Shown here: positions 24,864-31,260 of the stretch, in pieces
Numbering within the stretch: position 1 is the first letter of the stretch
Layout: each line of letters begins with the position of its first letter
IMG/VR virus record: IMGVR_UViG_3300025942_000003
Span: 1 to 64,000 of that record
Length of the DNA: 64,000 nucleotides
Reading direction: 5' to 3' (one strand)
Source: a virus
Notes under the pieces: model-generated
What the model was told of the DNA's origin: nothing
Databases searched by the model: none
The model's input: only the letters and a program-made list of their open reading frames with translations
Position numbers and translations under genes: made by a program

Positions 24864-24881
24864 GGTAAATTCTTCGAGACA

Positions 24882-25151
24882 TTAGTAACTCGCTTTCTGA
24901 AAGGACTCTGCAACCTTATTCGCTACTGCTGATAGTTCTGATCCAGCAAGATGAAATACTAAAGCTGCAATTAGAACCGCTAAGGCAAACATGAGAATAG
25001 ATTCAAGAAAGTTATTTGATGTAGTTGTCATCATTGTCTCCCTGGTTCGGATTGTCCCTCGCCATACTTCTTGTAAGCCACGCACGCAGTAGCCAAATAT
25101 CACTCCGCCCACAAATATTGCAAGTAGGGCCATCCCCGCCATTTCATTCAC
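24882..25151 (-). CDS. Two-span small membrane protein (89 aa)
   Basis: Hydrophobic spans lie at about residues 5-22 (AGMALLAIFVGGVIFGYCV) and 50-70 (LESILMFALAVLIAALVFHL). An internal ATG (MTTTSNNFLES) could produce a shorter form with only the second span. It overlaps the upstream gene by eight bases. Dual starts are a known holin/antiholin trick, but nothing else confirms that role. Confidence 0.55.
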   Translation of the reverse strand: MNEMAGMALLAIFVGGVIFGYCVRGLQEVWRGTIRTRETMMTTTSNNFLESILMFALAVLIAALVFHLAGSELSAVANKVAESFQKASY

Positions 25152-25386
25152 CTCCGTCTGGTTGCTGCGTCGTGATTGCAGGCTCTGATGCTAACCACGC
25201 CTCTTCAATTAACTGCTTATCACCCTGACACTGGAGACAGCCCGTGGCTTTCCACTGCGCCTGAAACTGACAGGGACAAAGTTCAACACGAAGGTAAAGG
25301 CGACGCAGTGCTTGAGCAACAGGGTCAACGCGGTCCCCCTCATATTTGTTGAAGTTCACCATTAGACGCTCAGTCTCAGGTTTCAT
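25144..25386 (-). CDS. Small protein with CPC / CLQC cysteines (80 aa)
   Basis: The product begins MKPETERLMVNFNKYEGDRV and contains ELCPCQFQAQWKATGCLQCQ, four cysteines that could bind zinc. It overlaps the following membrane-protein gene. The function is unknown. Confidence 0.55.
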   Translation of the reverse strand: MKPETERLMVNFNKYEGDRVDPVAQALRRLYLRVELCPCQFQAQWKATGCLQCQGDKQLIEEAWLASEPAITTQQPDGGE

Positions 25387-25405
25387 TCATCTCTCCCTTG
25401 TCGCG

Positions 25406-27652
25406 CTATTCATCGGTGTCAACCCACGTATCGAGCGGGCAATGCCGACCAGTCTTTGCGGGTTCGCCGTCACGAAGCTGTGGGCACTGGTCCCACTGGC
25501 ACTCTCCGTCAGAGCGCGCAGCCCTGCATCGTTCCCGGTCCTCGTAGCGTTCCTTGCTCAACGCCTCCAACTTCCTCACCACTTGATCTCTATCTACATA
25601 CGCCACTCCAGCAAAGGGAATAATGGAAGCGTTATTTACTATGTCGATGCAGGATTGGATGGTGGTAGAGCGCGTCTCAGTGAGATCAGCGCTATGTTTC
25701 GTAATCTGTTTCTGAAAGTTCTTCGCCAGCCCCTTCTCAAGCGCGTAACCAACCCGCAACGTAGATAACTCCCGCTCGAATCTCTGCAATCGCGCGACCT
25801 CAGTTCGTAGCCGCTCTACTTCTCCAGCCTCAGCAAGCACAGCGCAGTGCTTAGAGATGATCGCAGTGACAATCTCCTTGAATGCCTGCATAGTGTTGTC
25901 ATCAGGGGTCAATTCGTTATCAAGCGTTTCCTCGCACAGGTTAAACACGAACGACGCTATTTCATCCGTCGCCGCTTCTACCCCTGCCTGCGTGGGCTCA
26001 GTGGGTGGGAAGTGTGCCAAGGTGTCAGTAATGATGCTTCGCAGGTCTGCCGCTCCGCACTTCATTCTGATTCTCTCGCCTGCGGGAGTCTCAACGATGG
26101 ACTGCAAGATTGCATCAATGTGGGCTGCCCCTTCACCGGGAGCGATGGTGCTCGGCTGGCGATCTGAAAGACTGTTCTCGTTAATCGCTTTAATCAATTG
26201 GTCCAGATGTTCATCGTGCTCAACGTCAGGATGCTCGCTCAGCCATTTATCTAGTAAATCGATCGCACGTTGGTTCCCGTGCGTAAACGTGTAATAACCA
26301 AACGCGCCAAGGTTCTCGATTGAGCCAATGACGCACGGTCCGCAGAGAAGATTTTCATCGCCGTGGATCTTGGACCACAGTTCATCCGATACCATCACGT
26401 CCACCTTGTAGCGCGTGCCGCAACGTTGACATTTACAGCCATCAGCACGCAGATCGTGTGCGGCCACACCCGCGATTATTGGAGCGGGAGCGGGATCTAA
26501 CAACTCCTTATCGTGGCAACGACATTCACACCATCCATCAGGACCAGTTGGCACAAACGACGGATCACAGTGAATACACCTACCCGGCGGAGTTTCTCCT
26601 GTTGCTGTTATGCCGACGTTGAATGCGATGCACGGTTCGCCCTGACAATCGCAGCAGTAAGAAGGAGCATCGACCCGCGTGTGCCAGTGATGCCCATCGC
26701 GCCACCCTTCGGCTGCTGCTGCGGGTGGAGCATATGCGTGTGCGTCTCTGAATCCGCTGTCAGCATCGTGGATGGGATGCGTGGATAATTTATCGCACTC
26801 TGCGCAGGGCGCTCCCTTGAGCCGTTGCTCCCCTTTGACCCCTACCACGAACGGGGCGGCGTGGAGTTGTCGTCCTTCGGTGACGTAGTTTCTTGTTAGG
26901 TTGTAGTTGTGTTTCTGTTCGACTGCGGCGAATAGATCAAAGCCGTGAAGTTCAGCGTTGTAGAAGAGGCCAATCAGCACATCGGCCAACTCAATCGGTA
27001 CGCCTTGAGGTTTGCCGTTCGCGTCAACGGTTATTCGGAAGTCTCCGTTACGCCTAAATGCGCGGAATGCTTCAGAGAGTTCCTCGTGCAAGTGCGCTAC
27101 CTCTTCAGCGAACGTATTCTTAAGTTCCGGGTCCCAATTCGCGGTTCGGCACTCTTCAAACAATCGCCGCTGAAACGATTGCTCTCCAACGCCTGCGCCA
27201 GTGGTTGCAGACACGAACGTTTGTCCACAGTCTTTGCAGTAAGGAGCATCAATGCGGTGTTTGCCCGTGACTGAAACGTCGCACCGCTCACTCACCACGG
27301 GTGGCTGGTGGACCAGAGAGGCGGGTTGATGAAGTAAGACCTGACGAACTCGAACGCACTCGTTTTCCATGCACGCGGCACTTGAAGCGCGATGGTTTTG
27401 CTGATCGTGCCAATAACCAAAGAAGAAGGCTAGCTCTCGTTGACAATCGTGATAGGTAGAGGGGTGGACCAGATCCTTCTCAACGTGACAGGTAATTTGG
27501 CTCGCTATCTGTCTTACTGCTGCCTTAAATTGTGGCGGGGTAAATAGCTCGCTCCAAGGACTCAGCGCAAACTCGGCCCGTTCTTCTCTGGTCCAAGGTA
27601 AAGTGAACGGTTTACGCTCCACTGGGGCTGCTGGTTGATTGTCGTCAGTCAT
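25406..27652 (-). CDS. Large multidomain protein: MazG-like domain plus several cysteine/histidine modules
   Basis: A MazG-like nucleotide pyrophosphohydrolase segment covers about residues 158-256, with EEVAHLHEELSEAFRAFRRN (the EExxE/EE motif) and IELADVLIGLFYNAELHGFD (ELAD acid motif), as in house-cleaning NTP hydrolases. Around it are repeated metal-site candidates (RIDAPYCKDCGQ at about 133, RVDAPSYCCDCQG, CKCQRCG). A helical C-terminal region includes a coiled coil (AEAGEVERLRTEVARLQRFE) and cysteines at the end. At 748 residues it is far longer than a normal MazG protein, so it may be a fusion of several small phage proteins. It opens with the shared leader MTDDNQP. Confidence 0.65.
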   Translation of the reverse strand: MTDDNQPAAPVERKPFTLPWTREERAEFALSPWSELFTPPQFKAAVRQIASQITCHVEKDLVHPSTYHDCQRELAFFFGYWHDQQNHRASSAACMENECVRVRQVLLHQPASLVHQPPVVSERCDVSVTGKHRIDAPYCKDCGQTFVSATTGAGVGEQSFQRRLFEECRTANWDPELKNTFAEEVAHLHEELSEAFRAFRRNGDFRITVDANGKPQGVPIELADVLIGLFYNAELHGFDLFAAVEQKHNYNLTRNYVTEGRQLHAAPFVVGVKGEQRLKGAPCAECDKLSTHPIHDADSGFRDAHAYAPPAAAAEGWRDGHHWHTRVDAPSYCCDCQGEPCIAFNVGITATGETPPGRCIHCDPSFVPTGPDGWCECRCHDKELLDPAPAPIIAGVAAHDLRADGCKCQRCGTRYKVDVMVSDELWSKIHGDENLLCGPCVIGSIENLGAFGYYTFTHGNQRAIDLLDKWLSEHPDVEHDEHLDQLIKAINENSLSDRQPSTIAPGEGAAHIDAILQSIVETPAGERIRMKCGAADLRSIITDTLAHFPPTEPTQAGVEAATDEIASFVFNLCEETLDNELTPDDNTMQAFKEIVTAIISKHCAVLAEAGEVERLRTEVARLQRFERELSTLRVGYALEKGLAKNFQKQITKHSADLTETRSTTIQSCIDIVNNASIIPFAGVAYVDRDQVVRKLEALSKERYEDRERCRAARSDGECQWDQCPQLRDGEPAKTGRHCPLDTWVDTDE

Positions 27653-27658
27653 GGCTCG

Positions 27659-27946
27659 CTACTCCTTCACCATTGCTGTGAATTCCGGCACCGCCTCACG
27701 CTGAACCAGATAGCGGCCTATCAACTGATCGTTAGGATCATACATTGCGAACGTGAGTGGCCACTCCGCTTCCCATCCATCGTGGTTGCTGTGATAGTCC
27801 TCCGCCGCAAACTCCGCTGCCCAGCGACCGGCACCGCCTTCTGTTGACGGTTTGAAGCCGGGGAGATCGTAGCGTTCGTCCGCGTCGTGGTCCTCGACGC
27901 TGTACCGGAAGTAAACCCGCTTCACTGGTTGATTGTCGTTACTCAT
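27659..27946 (-). CDS. Small protein with MSNDNQP leader (95 aa)
   Basis: ATG 27946 lies inside the end of the upstream gene. The product (MSNDNQPVKRVYFRYSVEDH, then GRWAAEFAAEDYHSNHDGWE, then PLTFAMYDPNDQLIGRYLVQ) is acidic with aromatic strands and resembles short phage proteins of unknown function. An upstream in-frame extension to 28165 is unlikely, as it overlaps the preceding gene throughout. Confidence 0.6.
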   Translation of the reverse strand: MSNDNQPVKRVYFRYSVEDHDADERYDLPGFKPSTEGGAGRWAAEFAAEDYHSNHDGWEAEWPLTFAMYDPNDQLIGRYLVQREAVPEFTAMVKE

Positions 27947-28241
27947 CGTAAACTCCAAGTGATTTAGCGCAAGCGTACCAGCCTTCGCGAGCGGCGCGTT
28001 TGATAGACCAATGCTTGTCGCCATTCTTGGCCCACCACTGCTCAAATAGGTCTGGTGCTTTGGCCTGACTGTTCCATGTTCGGTTTGGTCCTTTTGCGAC
28101 TTCTGCCACTGAGACGGGCTGTAATCGATCAAGATCAATGCCTTGGCGACGTGCTGCCAGTTCATTACCTTTTACACATGAAATCTTGTGTCCCCGGCTC
28201 AGCCCGCATTCAGAACAGCCCGCTGGTTGATTGTTGCTCAT
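27939..28241 (-). CDS. Small zinc-knuckle protein with MSNNQP leader (100 aa)
   Basis: The ATG at 28241 follows GGAG by seven bases. The N-terminus holds CSECGLSRGHKISC, a zinc-knuckle-like set. A helical region near the end, WAKNGDKHWSIKRAAREGWY, recalls small phage proteins of unknown function. Its end overlaps the next gene. Confidence 0.6.
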   Translation of the reverse strand: MSNNQPAGCSECGLSRGHKISCVKGNELAARRQGIDLDRLQPVSVAEVAKGPNRTWNSQAKAPDLFEQWWAKNGDKHWSIKRAAREGWYACAKSLGVYDE

Positions 28242-28283
28242 TTCGTTTCTCCAAGTGCTGCGCACTTGCTATAATTCAACATC

Positions 28284-28379
28284 GTGATTAAGTCCCTCCG
28301 CTATCGGATTTACCCAACAAAACAACAGACCGCCAAATTGAATTTTCAACTTGTTCTGTGTTGCGAACTTTACAACGCG
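28284..28379 (+). pseudogene. tnpB: IS605-type TnpB, N-terminal fragment
   Basis: Thirty-two codons read MIKSLRYRIYPTKQQTAKLN and then FQLVLCCELYNA, the characteristic start of TnpB/OrfB (RYRIYPTxxQ ... LCCELYNA). The match stops abruptly after YNA at about 28379; the rest of the frame runs antisense to phage genes and is not TnpB-like. A TATAAT box lies just upstream (about 28270). It is a relic of an insertion sequence on the opposite strand to its neighbours. No left or right end hairpins are evident. Confidence 0.7.
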
Positions 28380-28528
28380 TATCCAGCGGCGCACTTGTTC
28401 GGACATGGCTCTTTGATTAACACTGGTCCAACTTTGCCGCTAACACGCCGCTCTTCTTGGCACATCTCACAGGTGCGCGTCTGCGGCTCCAGTTCCCGCC
28501 TCTCTGTTGCTGCTGTATCAGTAGTCAT
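28370..28528 (-). CDS. Small zinc-knuckle protein (52 aa)
   Basis: The product begins MTTDTAATERRELEPQTRTC and has CEMCQEERRVSGKV and EPCPNKCAAGYAL, four cysteines likely to bind zinc. Its last three codons enter the tnpB relic, so its C-terminus may have been altered by that insertion or deletion. The start lies within the upstream gene. Confidence 0.55.
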   Translation of the reverse strand: MTTDTAATERRELEPQTRTCEMCQEERRVSGKVGPVLIKEPCPNKCAAGYAL

Positions 28529-28655
28529 TGGTATCCTCTTCGTCTGGCTGCTGAGTTGGTGGAAAGTAAGTTGTGATGTCTCTACCACAATCACACCGAC
28601 TGCGAATTATGATCAACTTATCGTCGGCTGTATCAGGTTTAGATTGAGTGGTCAT
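28518..28655 (-). CDS. Small acidic protein with CxC motif (45 aa)
   Basis: Its ATG overlaps the upstream TGA (ATGA) and its end overlaps the next start by eleven bases. The product is MTTQSKPDTADDKLIIIRSR followed by CDCGRDITTYFPPTQQPDEE. No family is recognised. Confidence 0.6.
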   Translation of the reverse strand: MTTQSKPDTADDKLIIIRSRCDCGRDITTYFPPTQQPDEEDTNDY

Positions 28656-28891
28656 CGTTGATTCTCCGCTCGCTGGTCTAACATTGCACTGGCAAGGTCA
28701 TAGGCTTTGGCCGCAGCCCACCGGGGATTTGTTTCTCCAGCGTCTTTGCCTAACATGACGCCCGCCAGCGCAAATGCGGCAAATAGATCGCGCAACGACA
28801 CACTCAAGTGGACCTCTATCGATTCCGACTTCTGTATAAACTGGTCAACCGGAGAATCGATCGTTCCTGTTATCCCTACTCCGTCAGCCAT
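28652..28891 (-). CDS. Small helical protein (79 aa)
   Basis: The product has a central helical part (VSLRDLFAAFALAGVMLGKD) and an Ala-rich C-terminal helix (RWAAAKAYDLASAMLDQRAE). This resembles short phage proteins of unknown function with a LAALAMQ-type helix. The stop forms an ATGA junction with the next gene. Confidence 0.55.
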   Translation of the reverse strand: MADGVGITGTIDSPVDQFIQKSESIEVHLSVSLRDLFAAFALAGVMLGKDAGETNPRWAAAKAYDLASAMLDQRAENQR

Positions 28892-28908
28892 TAGAAACCT
28901 CCAGTTAC

Positions 28909-29130
28909 TTATCCTTTAGGACGATCTTTATGCTTGGGTATTGGCTTACGACTGGCTCGCCATTTCTCAAGAGCCTTTTCGCCTGTCTCTACAAATTTAA
29001 CCCTGCGCGGTCGATCCCAATAGGGGGAATTACATTTCTTATTCGCACACGTCTTTGGTTTCTCTGGTGACTTAGGCCACCATTCATAGCCACAGCGAAG
29101 GCAGATAAGTTGTTTAAGTGCCGAGCTCAT
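28909..29130 (-). CDS. Zinc-ribbon protein (73 aa)
   Basis: Starting at ATG 29130 (ATGA overlap with the upstream gene), the product reads MSSALKQLICLRCGYEWWPK, then a second pair in KTCANKKCNSPYWDRPR. CxxC-x15-CxxxxC is a zinc ribbon of the kind common in phage and plasmid small proteins. The C-terminal half is basic. It may bind nucleic acid. Confidence 0.65.
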   Translation of the reverse strand: MSSALKQLICLRCGYEWWPKSPEKPKTCANKKCNSPYWDRPRRVKFVETGEKALEKWRASRKPIPKHKDRPKG

Positions 29131-29726
29131 TGCAACCCTCCCCACTGTTCAGCCATTGCTTCGGCAATGCCATTCAATGTCCGCGATCTATTCTTCCATC
29201 TGTCCGGCGAAGGCGGCTCGTGATGCACTCGCGGTCTACGACCCTCAACTATGTTTGTCGGTTGCAAGGGTGACAGATTCTTCAACCATAGACAGGTTGC
29301 TTTGACTTCGCCGTGCCCGAATTGCCAAGGCTGGATAATCTGATCAGGCTTGCGCCACCTCGTTGACATAATTCCAACCGGGTTTTCAATAGCGATCCGC
29401 TCGATAGGCGCATTTGCCAGTGTCATGAAGAAACTGACCGCCTCAGACTGCTCTCGCTGCTTCTCCTTAAACCAGCGGGCGCCTGGAACCGCAAGATGCG
29501 TACACGGCGGAAACGCAATCATTAAATCGAATGGGTTCACGTCTAAAGTGGTTAAGAACTCGAGGAGATCTCCTTGATGGTGTACGGCTAGAGATAACTG
29601 GCTCAAAGGCTCATCGGGACGACTGCTCTCGCAGGGAAGCAGATCTACAGACCATGCCTCATGTCCACGTGCAGCAAACGCATCACGTACGATTCCCGAG
29701 AACTCACATGCCACAAGGACTCTCAC
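29127..29726 (-). CDS. DNA cytosine methyltransferase-like protein
   Basis: The 199-residue product starts at GTG with MRVLVACEFSGIVRDAFAAR, a SAM-binding loop with the FxxxVRxAF pattern. It continues with EAWSVDLLPC and DLMIAFPPCTHLAVPGARWF (the PPC catalytic-loop candidate) and IAIENPVGIMSTRW (an ENP motif). These resemble motifs I, II, IV and VI of C5-cytosine methyltransferases in compact form. Similar short phage proteins are often annotated as DNA methyltransferases. A target-recognition domain is not obvious, so activity is uncertain. Confidence 0.65.
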   Translation of the reverse strand: MRVLVACEFSGIVRDAFAARGHEAWSVDLLPCESSRPDEPLSQLSLAVHHQGDLLEFLTTLDVNPFDLMIAFPPCTHLAVPGARWFKEKQREQSEAVSFFMTLANAPIERIAIENPVGIMSTRWRKPDQIIQPWQFGHGEVKATCLWLKNLSPLQPTNIVEGRRPRVHHEPPSPDRWKNRSRTLNGIAEAMAEQWGGLQ

Positions 29727-29736
29727 GCCAGCGCCC

Positions 29737-29901
29737 TCAAGATCTCCGCATTTCTGTAAACGCCTCGTCTATTTGCGCCCAACTCCACTCTGAAAAGTCC
29801 GGTAGGCAGTAGTCGTACAGGTGATCAGCAACCCATCGGGCTTCTTCTTTTGACATCCCGAGCTGGTTTAGGCATCGTTCGATTATTTGTTGGTTTGTCA
29901 T
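29737..29901 (-). CDS. Small protein (54 aa), first gene behind a palindrome-containing promoter region
   Basis: MTNQQIIERCLNQLGMSKEE is followed by ARWVADHLYDYCLPDFSEWS. The product is acidic and helical. It begins 25 bases downstream of a 16-bp palindrome that may be an operator. No family is recognised. Confidence 0.55.
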   Translation of the reverse strand: MTNQQIIERCLNQLGMSKEEARWVADHLYDYCLPDFSEWSWAQIDEAFTEMRRS

Positions 29902-29925
29902 AGTGAGGACAAGATAACATAACTA

Positions 29926-29941
29926 TATAGACTTGTCTATA
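29926..29941. promoter_or_regulatory. 16-bp palindrome, likely operator
   Basis: TATAGACTTGTCTATA has two perfect 7-bp arms (TATAGAC / GTCTATA) around TT. It lies upstream of the leftward 54-residue gene. On the minus strand its TAGACA could serve as a -35 box with TTATCT about 16 bases on, so a bound protein would block transcription. Confidence 0.5.
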
Positions 29942-30157
29942 GCTCTGTGAGAATTCTTTTAGGTGAGGCAGAAAGGGGCTGAACCGCTTGGCTGGTTATT
30001 TCCTCGCGCACTGCCTTATAGCGATTCGCCACAGCAGCACGGTCTGGATGGGTTATTGCGTATCAGTTCGCCCCTTCCCTGCTGGTTATGGTTTTACAGG
30101 TTAACATTACGGGCAGGCTGTTCCTTTATCTTCTGCTCATGATGCAGATGTCCGTGC
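29942..30157. other. Gene-free segment with long-range pairing
   Basis: No convincing frame is present. AAGGGGCTGAAC (29973-29984) pairs with GTTCGCCCCTT (30066-30076) apart from one bulged base, and a GTGCC/GGCAC hairpin with loop TAAAAAC overlaps the stop of the Fic gene. It could be a 3' structure of the Fic transcript or a small RNA. Confidence 0.4.
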
Positions 30158-30616
30158 CTAAAAACGGCACTTGTTCAATGTCTGGTAGTACCAAGCGTGA
30201 AGAAATCCAAGTTCTAGAAACGCGGCGTCCGTGCGCCACATTTGCCAAGCCCAAAGAGCCCTTCCGGTTCTCCCGTTTCCGTCCAAAAATGGATGCAGGG
30301 TTTCATATTGAATATGAAAGTCCAACGGGTCTGCCACTTTAATACTTTCGAGAAGTCTCTTTAACCGCGCCTGGATGTGTGGCCCGCCTTTTGGCGGAAC
30401 ATGTGCTCCGACGCGTACATTCATTGATTCTTTCTCACGCAAGATGCCTTCCCCGTTCGTCAACACAAGCGCCAGCGTGCTAAGGGTTTCGACGCTTGGC
30501 GCTTCGCTTTCCACAAAAACTTTAGTGGCTACTATCTCGGTTTGCAGCGGCGGACGGAGTATGCCTTCAATGCGATTAGATTCAATCACAAAGCGTTCGT
30601 AATTTATCTCTCCCAC
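30158..30616 (-). CDS. Fic-domain protein, short, with inhibitory helix motif
   Basis: Fic proteins transfer AMP or other nucleotide parts to target proteins. The full core HPFLDGNGRTGR is present at about residues 108-119, with catalytic His first. An N-terminal IESNRIEGI fits the inhibitory (S/T)xxxE(G/N) motif, so the protein may be self-inhibited. At 152 residues it is shorter than typical Fic proteins. GTG is the start and overlaps the RuvC-like gene by 13 bases. A phage Fic could modify a host protein, or be a toxin-like defence gene. Confidence 0.85.
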   Translation of the reverse strand: MGEINYERFVIESNRIEGILRPPLQTEIVATKVFVESEAPSVETLSTLALVLTNGEGILREKESMNVRVGAHVPPKGGPHIQARLKRLLESIKVADPLDFHIQYETLHPFLDGNGRTGRALWAWQMWRTDAAFLELGFLHAWYYQTLNKCRF

Positions 30617-31260
30617 GGTGCTTTAGCCTCCCGCTTTTGCGACTCAAATAATGCTCCCGCACTTAATCCCATTCTGATTTTTCTACCTGCCTCAGCTATC
30701 AGAAGTGCATCTGCGATCTTGTGTGTGACTTGAACTGTCGGAAATAGTTGTTGAGCCTTGGCCTTTGAGATGTTCTTGTTTCCCCGTGTCATGCAGCCCA
30801 GAAGTTTCTGCCATGCTTGCGGGCGAATGTCTTCAATCGGAATGCCGATAGAGATAAGACAGCCACGTAGAAAGCCGTAGCCTTGCATGAACTTGGCCGT
30901 ACTGACTATTCCCGCATTAACCTCTTCGCGTTTCTCTCCGTCTGGACCTTTCACTCTTCTGATTGCGGGCATCACCTGGACCCGCTCTAAGAACGCAATT
31001 ATTTCAACGTCTTCTTTTTGGGCTTCTTGCATCATGGACCATAAGTAATCTACGATCCCCTTTTCAGTTACAGGCATTGGCTGCGCAGAAGGATACCAAC
31101 GCCCACAGTCTTGTTTTAGTCGCGCCAACCCTCCAGACATACCAGGATCGATACCTAAGATAATCAGAGAGGCATTCTGCGCTAAAGACGTGCTATTTAG
31201 CAGTGCTTCTCTTTTTGCTTTGTAGTTAGCGAGCCATTGCTCGTCATATCGATGGCTCAT
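30604..31260 (-). CDS. RuvC-like Holliday junction resolvase
   Basis: The RNase H-fold signature is visible: IILGIDPGMSGGLARL with the first Asp at about residue 38, EIIAFLERVQVMP with Glu at about 102, and THKIADALLIAEAGRKI with an acidic residue at about 184. These form the two-metal site of the RuvC family. The enzyme would cut recombination intermediates and branched DNA before packaging. It overlaps the methyltransferase gene upstream by four bases and the Fic gene downstream. Confidence 0.8.
   Translation of the reverse strand: MSHRYDEQWLANYKAKREALLNSTSLAQNASLIILGIDPGMSGGLARLKQDCGRWYPSAQPMPVTEKGIVDYLWSMMQEAQKEDVEIIAFLERVQVMPAIRRVKGPDGEKREEVNAGIVSTAKFMQGYGFLRGCLISIGIPIEDIRPQAWQKLLGCMTRGNKNISKAKAQQLFPTVQVTHKIADALLIAEAGRKIRMGLSAGALFESQKREAKAPWER

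Larger units (their letters stand above)
27631..28241 (-). repeat. Recurrent start-site sequence at three consecutive genes
   Basis: The 12 bases CTGGTTGATTGT occur at 27631, 27925 and 28223 on the plus strand, each ending 8 to 11 bases before the CAT of a leftward start codon. The three genes therefore share the leader MTDDNQP, MSNDNQP or MSNNQP although the rest of the proteins differ. It looks like a spread start cassette, or a site for translational control. Confidence 0.7.

Noticed and set aside
28380-28661. Continuation of the rightward TnpB frame to 125 codons.
   Set aside because: After codon 32 it is antisense to two zinc-type genes and shows no TnpB features.
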